From: Nocardia australiensis
GTDB taxonomy: Bacteria; Actinomycetota; Actinomycetes; Mycobacteriales; Mycobacteriaceae
Assembly: GCF_020733705.1 (NCBI RefSeq)
Contig: NZ_JAJFZM010000017.1
Coordinates: 558,001-622,000, forward strand
Reading direction: 5' to 3'
DNA length: 64,000 nucleotides
A program made the position numbers and the translations under genes. Shown here one piece after another: positions 34,066 to 42,273 of the stretch. The notes below the pieces were generated by a model, which saw only the letters and a list, made by a program, of their open reading frames with translations, made no database searches and was not told the DNA's origin. How positions within the stretch are numbered: the first letter of the stretch is position 1; the number at the start of each line of letters is the position of its first letter.

Positions 34066-34646
34066 GCCTGGATCCACGTGTGTCACGAACACTGAAAGAC
34101 GTTCCCAGGATCTTGAATGTCAAGCAGCAGCATCTTTCTCGGCATGCTGAGTCCCGCATATGCGTCACGCTGATCTCGCAAACTGAACCGGGAACCACAA
34201 ACGGTTGCCCCACCGAAGTGACCGGAACCGCAACGACCGAGACCGGCTAGCACAATGCCCCAGCGCCGTTTCAGCGAAACGAGGGGTAAACGTGGAGTCG
34301 GTTCGAATAGAACAGGTCAGGCCCGGCGATTCGCAGGGCCTGACCTGTATATCTAGGTGGGCCTAACGCTAATCAATCCGAACCATCCCACAGCCGAAGG
34401 GCCGACACTACGGATCAAGCCAGTAGGCACACGCAGAGGGACATTGAAGGCATGACCTGCGGCTTTGTCGGTTCGCTGGTTATCAACGCTCTTCGTGCAC
34501 CGCATAATCGACGGCGCCCTCCGACGGTCCTACGCGCTGACGCATCGCTTAGAGATCATTGCTGACCGCATCAAGTTGACGCGCCAGCGGTGAGTCGTCG
34601 ACTGGTAGCCATCCGGTACCGAACCAGTTACCCTTTAAACCAGTGA
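34066..34646. other. Left flank of the defence island
   Basis: A 581-bp gap with no supported gene. It contains the hairpin-bearing repeat at 34312-34368. Continuing left to right, the next 70 bases also resemble the sequence after the right copy at 48541. On the minus strand that stretch could encode a short peptide tail ending GLISVRPT, which has a similar counterpart at the right copy. Confidence 0.45.
34312..34368 (+). repeat. Hairpin repeat, left copy
   Basis: ACAGGTCAGGCCC and GGGCCTGACCTGT form a 13-bp perfect stem (34312-34348), followed by GTGGGCCTAACG (34357-34368). The same stem start and the same 12-mer occur in direct orientation at 48488-48541. It may be a terminator of an element-encoded gene, or an attachment-type repeat bordering the island. 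Confidence 0.6.
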
Positions 34647-36128
34647 TTGGGGGGTCAATGGACCGGGTCCTCGGCGAACCGACTGGGGCTACTACGCGAA
34701 CATTTCGCGCCGTCGTTGGTGATCCACATGCGTGAGCACTACAAGCCCTTGTTAGGTGAGCTCTCGGGACGGACGCCGATCGCGCTGAGCGGTCTACCCC
34801 ACGGTGTAGAGGCCGTAACAGTTCCCGTTCGCCGCAATGGTGAGTCACGCGTGCCGAAGGACCGGCGCGGCCGTGTGAACGTGACAAGGGTGGACCTTGT
34901 CCCTTCTGAACGTAAAGCGGTTTTCGCGCCGCCAGATGGCTTGTCGCGTGCTGATTTGGTGTGGACGTTGTCTGCGGGGCGACGGCAGTGGTCGTCGGTG
35001 CAGAACCGCTTCGGCGACCGCGCCTTCCTAGCGGCCCTCGACCTTGTCCGGTCTGGTGGCGTTGTGCTGCGCTGCGCGGTCGACCGAGATCGACTTGCGC
35101 TGGGTTCCCCAGAGAGTTGGACACTGTCAAGTGCGTGGGTGGAGCAGGCAGACGACGAACTCGCTGAACTCAGACCGCAACGTGACCCCGACGAGGTACG
35201 CAGAGAACTCCTTGAGCTGCTCGAAGGCCTTGAGGCACCGCCGCCGCTGGTCGCGGAACGGTCGGTGCTTCGTGCGGTATCCGCTGGTTCGGCCCTCATC
35301 CCGCCACCTGACACGACGACTACCGCCAAGAGTTGGGCCACCTATGAGGCCGCGCTGCGCGCCGCATGCACCTGGGCGCGTATGAAGCGGACGCCCGGTG
35401 CGGCCGAACTTGCTGGCCTCGCGTGGGGTGACACACACGCCAAGTGGTCCGCTGCACGGTCAATCGTTTTCAGCCAACTCGTCGGTATTGAGTTCTCTCG
35501 AGCCGTACAGAAGTCGGACATCACCATCAGGATGCGTGGTCCGCTGGTTTGGCGGCAGGGAAGTGCAATCGCAGACGCGAGCCGAAGCAGGCCGTGGATC
35601 GGGTTGCCGTCGGAAGGCGTGCGCCTTGTCGGGGAGATCGAATTCGCGGCAACGGGGATCCTGCTGATTGAGAACGCCGAGACGTTTGAACAGGTGTGCG
35701 GGATCGGTGAAATCACCGATTCCTGGTTGTGCCTGTGGGGCCAAGGAAAAGCAGTTGTCAACACGATCGACCTCATTGCCGTATTGCCACCGGTGAGGGT
35801 CGCGGCGTGGATGGACCTCGACGCGGCCGGGCTGCAGATCTTTACGATGTTGACCCAACGAATGGGCAGGCCCGCGACGCCTATTGCCATGGACCTGGAG
35901 CTGCTGCGGTCCGGTCCGGCCAGAAAGAGAGCGAACGTCGAGGAGCAATGTAAGGCTGAGCACGAAGACAGGCGTCTTGCCGCGAGCTTGAAGGACCGTC
36001 TCCCTCACTCGCTGCGCGAAGTGGCGGAACACATCGAAACGACTGGCAAGGCCGTGGAGCAACAGCCCCTCCATGACGTCGTCCTGCCAATCCTCGCCCG
36101 TCAACTCGCGGCAGTACGCCAGGAGTAG
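34647..36128 (+). CDS. jetD: Wadjet JetD/MksG-like Toprim nuclease
   Basis: A 493-residue protein (from the TTG at 34647; a GTG near 34719 is possible). The C-terminal 200 residues have a Toprim-like core: acidic LIENAE, then GQGKAV, then WMDLDAAGLQIF with Asp390 and Asp392. This is the DUF2220 arrangement of JetD, the nuclease that cleaves plasmid DNA trapped by the SMC complex. The N-terminal half would be the DUF3322-type arm. It lies first in an operon of five genes; in known Wadjet loci the D gene comes last. The next gene starts 9 bases after its stop. Confidence 0.7.
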   Translation: MGGQWTGSSANRLGLLREHFAPSLVIHMREHYKPLLGELSGRTPIALSGLPHGVEAVTVPVRRNGESRVPKDRRGRVNVTRVDLVPSERKAVFAPPDGLSRADLVWTLSAGRRQWSSVQNRFGDRAFLAALDLVRSGGVVLRCAVDRDRLALGSPESWTLSSAWVEQADDELAELRPQRDPDEVRRELLELLEGLEAPPPLVAERSVLRAVSAGSALIPPPDTTTTAKSWATYEAALRAACTWARMKRTPGAAELAGLAWGDTHAKWSAARSIVFSQLVGIEFSRAVQKSDITIRMRGPLVWRQGSAIADASRSRPWIGLPSEGVRLVGEIEFAATGILLIENAETFEQVCGIGEITDSWLCLWGQGKAVVNTIDLIAVLPPVRVAAWMDLDAAGLQIFTMLTQRMGRPATPIAMDLELLRSGPARKRANVEEQCKAEHEDRRLAASLKDRLPHSLREVAEHIETTGKAVEQQPLHDVVLPILARQLAAVRQE

Positions 36129-36136
36129 CCAGGACC

Positions 36137-37426
36137 GTGGATGAATTCGATGAGCAGCCGCTGTTTCCGTCGCCGCCACCGGCGACCCCTGATCACGTCG
36201 TTCCGGTCAGCGACGCGAGGTTGCTGGAGAACCTCCGTTCGTTCGTAGCGCCTATCGCTCGTGACATGTCGGCTGTCACGGATGATCCGCGCGCGCTGAA
36301 AATGGCTCGCGATCTGTCCGAGGTGTTCGCCGATCACGCCGGATTGATTGGGATGACGAAAGTGGAAGTCGAACGTGCGATGGCTTGTCGTGGCAGCGTG
36401 GACCAAGCCTTGTTCGAGTCGCGGTTCGACCTCTTCATCCGAATGGGCCTGATCAAACCGTTCCTTGCGAAGAAGAACCAGTCGCGGTACGTCTTGGACC
36501 CCTCCGGCATGGTGGGCCTTCTCGTGTTCGAGCGGCTCGGCACGCGTGGGGGTGTTGAGGAGATGCTGTTGCTGCTCGACCAAACACGCTGGCTGATCGA
36601 GACCGGCGAGGCCGACCGGGCTACGCTGGCCAAACACCTCAAGCGGTGTCGCCAGCTACTTAGCGTCTATACCGCGAGTCTCGCCCGACTGATCGAGACA
36701 GCATCGATCAATGAACTCATGGACGAGCACCGCAACCACGACCCTCGCAGGGTTCAAGACGATGTCCACGCGCTGAACAGATTGGTCACTGACCGGTTCG
36801 CCCGCGACTTCCAACTCGGTGAACTCGCATTCCAGCTAGTGAAGGCAGAACTGACCTACCGCCACCAAGTATTCAACGCTGTGGACCGGGTGCTCGACCA
36901 GGGTGGGGCGTCGTTGGACTTCAGCGTCCTCACACCTGAGCAGTACCTGTCCGCTGCTCTCGACGCCTCCTTGGAGGAACTCTCGAAGGTCGCGGGACAG
37001 CTCGTTGTCGATCCGCCGAGCGCGTGGCTGGATCCAGGGTCGGTCGTGGACGCACTGGACGAACTCCGCCCTAGACGCCGCCAGCCGTCGCGACCACCTG
37101 GACCCACGGAAGGTATGGACGCCGACCCCATCGGGACGATGCAGCAGCAGCATGAGCGCGTGGTTCGTCAGCGGCGGTTGACGATCGAATCACACCTCGG
37201 GGATGCCGACTCGATCGACCTTACGGAGACCCTCCGCGAGATGGGGTGGCCGGCAGCTGCCGTTGAACTCGTGGAACTGCTCGGCGTCTCGGCGGACCCA
37301 ACCCAGCCGTTCACCGTAAGCCTGGGTGAGGAGGCACTGATCGACGCGGAGTCTCCGGTTACCTATCTGCACCCTGTGTCACTACATCGGGAGCACATGA
37401 CCGAGGAGGAGGGCCAACCGTGGTGA
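36137..37426 (+). CDS. jetA: Wadjet JetA/MksF-like kleisin
   Basis: A 429-residue, mainly helical protein with a winged-helix-like N-terminal part (RFDLFIRMGLIKPF, YVLDPSGMVGLLVF) and a long helical middle (residues 140-290). This matches the kleisin subunit that bridges the SMC heads (DUF3375-like). The last 60 residues are likely the C-terminal winged helix that binds the SMC cap. The GTG at 36137 follows CCAGGA. The gene overlaps the next by 7 bases, implying coupled translation. Confidence 0.65.
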   Translation: MDEFDEQPLFPSPPPATPDHVVPVSDARLLENLRSFVAPIARDMSAVTDDPRALKMARDLSEVFADHAGLIGMTKVEVERAMACRGSVDQALFESRFDLFIRMGLIKPFLAKKNQSRYVLDPSGMVGLLVFERLGTRGGVEEMLLLLDQTRWLIETGEADRATLAKHLKRCRQLLSVYTASLARLIETASINELMDEHRNHDPRRVQDDVHALNRLVTDRFARDFQLGELAFQLVKAELTYRHQVFNAVDRVLDQGGASLDFSVLTPEQYLSAALDASLEELSKVAGQLVVDPPSAWLDPGSVVDALDELRPRRRQPSRPPGPTEGMDADPIGTMQQQHERVVRQRRLTIESHLGDADSIDLTETLREMGWPAAAVELVELLGVSADPTQPFTVSLGEEALIDAESPVTYLHPVSLHREHMTEEEGQPW

Positions 37427-38124
37427 ACACACTGGTAGCAGATCCAGCGGTCCTGCTCGCCGCTATCCGCGCGACTGGTGGCCTCCCCGCAGCCCTTGCT
37501 GATCCACGGGCTGTCAACCTCGCGCGGCGTACGGCGGAATCCGCAGGGCGCTCACTCGTGCATTGCACGACCGGAAGTGTCCGCCGACACGCAGGTGGAC
37601 GCGGGTGGGTCCTCGGGTGGCTTCCTCAGTCCACGCCTGCGCCGGAGGAAAGCCATACCTATCCGGTACGCAACCTGACTCCGGTAGCGAGGTTGACCTG
37701 GGCGTGCTGCCTCGGCCTCGCTTGGCCTGATCGCGTCGCCGCGCCGTATCCCGGCGTGCCATTCAGGAGGTCGGAAGTAGTAGACGTGTCCGGGGAGCTC
37801 GGCGTTTCGACGATGTGGGTCAAGACCGCGCTGTTCCGGACGCTGATTCCGAGCCTTCTTGTCATTCCGGACGGGGGCGCCTTGCGCTTGGGGCCTGCGA
37901 CCGCCGCGTTGCCGGAACCGTTCGTCGATGCGATGCGACGATTCCACGACAGGCTTCCCCGGCTGCGACCGCGACCGGCCGTGCCTCATGACACCGAACT
38001 TGACGATGCCGAACGCGAGGAACTCGACTTCGAGGACGATCAAGACACACGCTTGGAAGACGAGACCTTCACCAATGAGGACGACTTCGGACAGGTTGTG
38101 TATGACGACCCGTGGGGCGAATGA
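37420..38124 (+). CDS. jetB: Wadjet JetB/MksE-like subunit, first copy
   Basis: A 234-residue protein of the KITE class that would bind the kleisin (DUF4194-like). The segment ALADPRAVNLARRTAESAGR and the following GRGWVLGWL resemble the next gene's EDPALRKTVRARLEECGR and NGWTSGY, so the two genes are related. Winged-helix character is visible at about residues 120-165. The C-terminus is strongly acidic (many Glu and Asp from residue 195). The GTG at 37420 follows GAGGAGG. It overlaps both neighbours. Confidence 0.6.
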   Translation: MVNTLVADPAVLLAAIRATGGLPAALADPRAVNLARRTAESAGRSLVHCTTGSVRRHAGGRGWVLGWLPQSTPAPEESHTYPVRNLTPVARLTWACCLGLAWPDRVAAPYPGVPFRRSEVVDVSGELGVSTMWVKTALFRTLIPSLLVIPDGGALRLGPATAALPEPFVDAMRRFHDRLPRLRPRPAVPHDTELDDAEREELDFEDDQDTRLEDETFTNEDDFGQVVYDDPWGE

Positions 38125-38756
38125 TCGCTGTGCAAGGAATCCCCTCAACAGACGAAACCGCTGTGTGTGAAGCGATTGGTGCGCTGGAGATCGCTGACGG
38201 CCTAGTGCCGTCGGGGGTGTTCCCAGCGCTGGAAGACCCTGCGCTGCGCAAGACAGTTAGAGCGCGACTAGAGGAGTGCGGTCGAACCCTGATCAGCGTC
38301 GGCAACGGCTGGACAAGCGGTTACCGTGACGATATCGCCAACGCGCTGGTCGAGTTGGACATCGGTGTCCTCGCACCGGAAGACCGAGCCGTGCTCGTCC
38401 TGATCCTTCTACGCACGGTCGCCATTCCGCGGGCTCGTGGCAGCAGGGCTGGAGAGACATGGGCCAACACTGACGGAGTCAAAGGTACATCGGTCGACGA
38501 ACTCGCGTTGAACAGAAACATGTCCAAGACTCAGATCAAGGAATCAGTTCGTAGCTTGTCCACGCACGGCCTGGTCGACCGTCGTCGCGGGATGCTGCTT
38601 CCCGGTCCCGCGCTCCTGCGCCTTACTCCGCAGAGATCAGCGCAGCTGTGGGAGAACCTGCTGCTCCTCGCTGCGCCAGAGAGCCTCTACGCCCAGGCGA
38701 TCCGCAGTCGCCGAACCAGTGGGCCTCAGCGGGACGACCACCAGGAGAGGGTATGA
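38121..38756 (+). CDS. Wadjet JetB/MksE-like subunit, second copy
   Basis: A 211-residue paralogue of the preceding subunit, starting with ATGA overlap at 38121. After the shared GRTL-GNGWTSGY region comes DIANALVELDIGVLAPEDRA, a helix, and a winged-helix end (NMSKTQIKESVRSLSTHGLV, RRRGMLLPG). It stops in an ATGA overlap with jetC. Known Wadjet and MksBEFG loci have one such gene whose product acts as a dimer; two genes suggest a heterodimer. Confidence 0.6.
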   Translation: MIAVQGIPSTDETAVCEAIGALEIADGLVPSGVFPALEDPALRKTVRARLEECGRTLISVGNGWTSGYRDDIANALVELDIGVLAPEDRAVLVLILLRTVAIPRARGSRAGETWANTDGVKGTSVDELALNRNMSKTQIKESVRSLSTHGLVDRRRGMLLPGPALLRLTPQRSAQLWENLLLLAAPESLYAQAIRSRRTSGPQRDDHQERV

Positions 38757-41700
38757 CCACACTGTTCGATCAGCCGCAGCCCATCGCCGACGGCGCCCTC
38801 GGTGTCATCGGCGATCGGGAACTCGTGGCGGTGCAGACGTTCTACATCGCACGCCTCACCAGCCATCCTGTCGGCATCGTGCCATCCGCATTCGTCGCCG
38901 TCACGGGGCGCGGCCCGCGTGACTCCAACGAATCCGGAAAGACGAGCTTCAACGCGGCCGTCTCACTCCTGCTTGGCGACCCCGAGTGGCGGGTCACCGG
39001 TGGCGGGGTCGCAGCCGTGGCTCAACTGCTGTTCGAACCCGACACAGCGGGTGTTGCCGCTACTCGCTACCCCGCCGCGGACACCGGATTCATAATTGGT
39101 GTCTTCGCGTACCCGGACGATCCAGTGTCCACCGCGCACACCGTGTGGATGAAACTGTCCTCCACCCCGAAGTACGTGCAGGTCCGCCATTGTGCAGGGG
39201 TACAAATTGTGGACGCGGAGAACGATGTAGAGCGACACCGCTTGGCTCCCGCGAAGTGGAAAGCGTTGCCTGCGACCGACCTCGGCGCACACAGCTATGT
39301 CGAGACTCTCTACGGTCACAGCCCCCGTTGCCTTGCTTACGTAGCCGCACGGGGCAAGCAGCGCAGCGGCCCGTCGCTGCTGAAGATGGACACCGGCGCG
39401 TTCAGTCCTGAAGACATCGGGGTGGCTCTAGTCCGCCTCACAGGACGCAGTGAAGCACTCGAGTTTGAACAGGATCAGCGCCGCAAACTCGCCAAGCAGC
39501 TCGAAGAACTCGAATCGACCAAGGCACAGCACGAGCAGAGGTGGACAGCCGAGGAAGCGATCGCCGAAGGCGTTCGTACTCGAAAGAAGATCCGCGCCGC
39601 GCTCGACGACGGTGAGACGCTGTGGCGCCAGCACTTGGCACGCGGTCTTCTCGACACAATAGGCCGGCGCGAGATGCTTGATACCCAGACTCGGCAGGCT
39701 GCAGCTGATGTCAAGACCTTGAGCAAGGAGCTACGCGAGCGCCAAGCCCGCGAGAAGGAGCTCTCCGACGACACGTCGGTGCACGAGCGTGCAATAGACG
39801 CCCAAGAAGCCTTTAACCGGGCCGATCAAGACCTCTCAGACGCGAAACGCCAAGAGACGACGCTCCTGAACAAGCTCAGCACACTTCGCGATCAGATGAT
39901 CAAGCTCGAAGAACGTGGAGCTCGAAGCTCACCACCAGATGTTGACGCGGCGAAGCAGGCTCTGGAAAACCGGAAGGTGGAGCGCACGAAGAGCGCAGTA
40001 GCCGTCCAAACCAAGACACAGGTCGTGGACGACCTTCAGATCGAGCTCGCGCACGCCGAGGAGGGCCGGACCGGAGAAGCAGGCCGCAGCATCTCGGCCC
40101 TGTCCGATTCAGGCATTGTGGCCGTCGGGCTACTCGATGCGATCGAGGTGGCCGAAGAACACCGCGCCGTCTGGGAACCGCGCCTGCATCCATGGCGCGA
40201 CGCTGTGTGCATCGACCAACACCTTCGCGACGATGCCCTAGCCGCACTCGCAGGCCATGCAGGGACAATACTTATCGCGGGCGAAGCAACGGACGTGTTC
40301 CCCGATGGCATTTTAGCGGCGCCACCACCCGCACGACGGTTCCTGGCCGAGCTCGCATCACGCGTCCCGCCAGCCGAGATCGAGGGCGTCGATGCAGTCC
40401 ATGACGTCGAGCTCGGCGTCACCGTGCTCGGTGGCTTCGGACACCCCACCACCGGTCGTGTGCAACTGGTACGTGCCCTTCAAGCACGGCTCGCGCAAGC
40501 CGAGAGCAAGCTGGTTGGATTCATTAAAGCTGACAAGCTCGCCGTGGCGCGGGAAGCACAGGCCATCGAGGATCTCGACGCGGCCGAGGCCGCAGTCGAA
40601 TACCAGCAATGCCATGACGAGCGCACGGGGATCGAAAAGGGTGCCCTTCCGGAGATTAGTGTCGCCGTCCGAGAGCTGGCTGACAAGCGGGAGACGACCT
40701 TGGAAGTGCTTACTGCGGCAAAGGCCCAGGTCCAAGGTATCGAAGCAGCACGCTCTCAGGCGCGCAGCGAACGGCAGCAAATGGAGAAGGACCTCGCCTC
40801 AGCCAAGAAGGACTACGCCACGACCCACCAAGCTCTCGAAGCTGCGGCGCTGACCTACTGGCGTTCAGGACTTCCTGGAGGCGAGTCCGACGCTCGCCTC
40901 ATCCTCAACTGGGCCGAACAACCGGTAGATTACGACGTGCAACGCGGCCTCGTGCGCCCCACCGATCCCCGCAACCCGGCTCTTCCCGCAGTCATCCGCT
41001 CTCGAGAAATACTCGCCAATCGCGCCAATGATGAACTCAACGCCATCCTCAATCTCCTCGGAGTACAGCGCGATACCGGTGAAGGGGCACCTACAGGCGA
41101 CATTGGCGAAGCCGTCCGCCACCGGGATCGGTTGGATGACCGAAATCACGTGCCGTCATCCCACGACGAAGCTAGTTTCACGGTGCTCGCTTCGGCGCTG
41201 AAAGGTTGGCTCACCCAGCATGTGGAACGCGATCAACTCGCCGAGGAACAGATCGAGACAGCCCGGCAGGAACGCTCGCGCGAGCGAGCCTACATCGAGG
41301 ACAACCTCATGGTGATGGAGCAAAGCGTCACGAACGTTCAAGATAGCCTCGAACAACGTGTCGAGGACAACCTCATGGCGATCCGCGACGCGCTGAACGA
41401 ACTCAACAGATCTGCAGGCGGTTACGGCGCGACACTGCACTGCGAGGTATTCCGGCCCATCGGACCTGGCGATACCTGGACATGGAGAGTCACACCGGCC
41501 TGGCAGCGATCGCCGGGCGGGCGGATGCTGCCGTACGACAACGCCACGAACACGGCCCAAGAAAAGCTGTTTAGCATCCACCTCGTGCTCGCAGCACTTC
41601 TCGCGAGCCCGAATCCTCGCGGGCGTGTCCTCATCCTGGACGAACTCGGCGATTCCCTCGGTGACGAGCATCGCCGCGACGTCTTGTCGGCGGTCGCCAA

Positions 41701-41914
41701 AGTCGCCCGTATCCACGGAATTACCGTTCTGGGTACATGTCAGGACGCGGTGATGCCCGACGCGGCGTCCTATTGCGGCGAGGTCCTCTACTTCTGCTAC
41801 CCGTCCAAGGCGGACGCTCTCAACCTACCCACCCGGATGTTCGGATTCGACGACAACAGCGAGAGAGTTGAACTGTCGGCCGAACACCTACTTGTCGGCA
41901 GGCACTCCCGCTGA
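38753..41914 (+). CDS. jetC: Wadjet JetC/MksB-like SMC ATPase
   Basis: A 1053-residue SMC-type ATPase. Walker A is GPRDSNESGKTSF, with Lys63. Long charged coiled coils run from about residues 230 to 450 and 630 to 760, with a hinge-like globular region between. The Walker B motif VLILDELGDSLGDE has Asp963 and Glu964, followed by a helicase-like GITVLGTCQD stretch. It would form the DNA-loop-extruding dimer of the complex that recognises and removes circular plasmid DNA. The ATG at 38753 overlaps the preceding stop. It is the last gene of the five-gene operon. Confidence 0.75.
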   Translation: MTTLFDQPQPIADGALGVIGDRELVAVQTFYIARLTSHPVGIVPSAFVAVTGRGPRDSNESGKTSFNAAVSLLLGDPEWRVTGGGVAAVAQLLFEPDTAGVAATRYPAADTGFIIGVFAYPDDPVSTAHTVWMKLSSTPKYVQVRHCAGVQIVDAENDVERHRLAPAKWKALPATDLGAHSYVETLYGHSPRCLAYVAARGKQRSGPSLLKMDTGAFSPEDIGVALVRLTGRSEALEFEQDQRRKLAKQLEELESTKAQHEQRWTAEEAIAEGVRTRKKIRAALDDGETLWRQHLARGLLDTIGRREMLDTQTRQAAADVKTLSKELRERQAREKELSDDTSVHERAIDAQEAFNRADQDLSDAKRQETTLLNKLSTLRDQMIKLEERGARSSPPDVDAAKQALENRKVERTKSAVAVQTKTQVVDDLQIELAHAEEGRTGEAGRSISALSDSGIVAVGLLDAIEVAEEHRAVWEPRLHPWRDAVCIDQHLRDDALAALAGHAGTILIAGEATDVFPDGILAAPPPARRFLAELASRVPPAEIEGVDAVHDVELGVTVLGGFGHPTTGRVQLVRALQARLAQAESKLVGFIKADKLAVAREAQAIEDLDAAEAAVEYQQCHDERTGIEKGALPEISVAVRELADKRETTLEVLTAAKAQVQGIEAARSQARSERQQMEKDLASAKKDYATTHQALEAAALTYWRSGLPGGESDARLILNWAEQPVDYDVQRGLVRPTDPRNPALPAVIRSREILANRANDELNAILNLLGVQRDTGEGAPTGDIGEAVRHRDRLDDRNHVPSSHDEASFTVLASALKGWLTQHVERDQLAEEQIETARQERSRERAYIEDNLMVMEQSVTNVQDSLEQRVEDNLMAIRDALNELNRSAGGYGATLHCEVFRPIGPGDTWTWRVTPAWQRSPGGRMLPYDNATNTAQEKLFSIHLVLAALLASPNPRGRVLILDELGDSLGDEHRRDVLSAVAKVARIHGITVLGTCQDAVMPDAASYCGEVLYFCYPSKADALNLPTRMFGFDDNSERVELSAEHLLVGRHSR

Positions 41915-42273
41915 TCAGGAGGTTCAGGGGACCGTCGCGTGCCCAGATACGCGAGAAGATGGTGTCCACAAGCTCGCTGAGAAACCAGCGCGCCTGTTCC
42001 TACTCCTTCGGCGTGGCCGAATTTCGGAGGTTAGCGGCCAGTGCGCGGATCGCACAGCACGGTCGGGAAACTAGATCGAGTTACTAATCTCGAACTGGGC
42101 GTGTCATTCTCGTGAATGGCGCACGGAGCCATGGACGGATCCCCATCGTGGGGCGATACCCGGTGGCTCGTAACATCTTTGGAAGCCGCATGTAAGTGGG
42201 GCGGTGCGGATACCCGCGCACACACCAGAGCGCAGGGCCGGTAGCAGGGGAACAGGGGAACAGGGGAACAGCG
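41915..42273. other. Gap between the Wadjet-like and Gabija-like operons
   Basis: A 359-bp gap. It has no gene that I can support. Its right end carries three tandem copies of CAGGGGAA at 42245-42268 directly before the next start codon. It is the likely site of the Gabija-like promoter. Confidence 0.5.
42245..42268 (+). repeat. Three tandem 8-bp units before the OLD nuclease gene
   Basis: CAGGGGAA is repeated three times and followed by CAG. Each unit contains AGGGGAA, a fair ribosome-binding site, and the last is 5 bases before the TTG start. The unit length is not a multiple of three, so gain or loss of a unit would change spacing or shift any upstream reading frame. Confidence 0.8.

Noticed and set aside
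34549..35130. Minus-strand 193-codon frame over the jetD start
   Set aside because: Shadow frame with no motif and no partner; jetD coding signal is stronger.
42245..42268. CRISPR array
   Set aside because: Only an 8-bp unit repeated three times without spacers. No CRISPR-type repeat-spacer pattern or cas gene was seen in the window.
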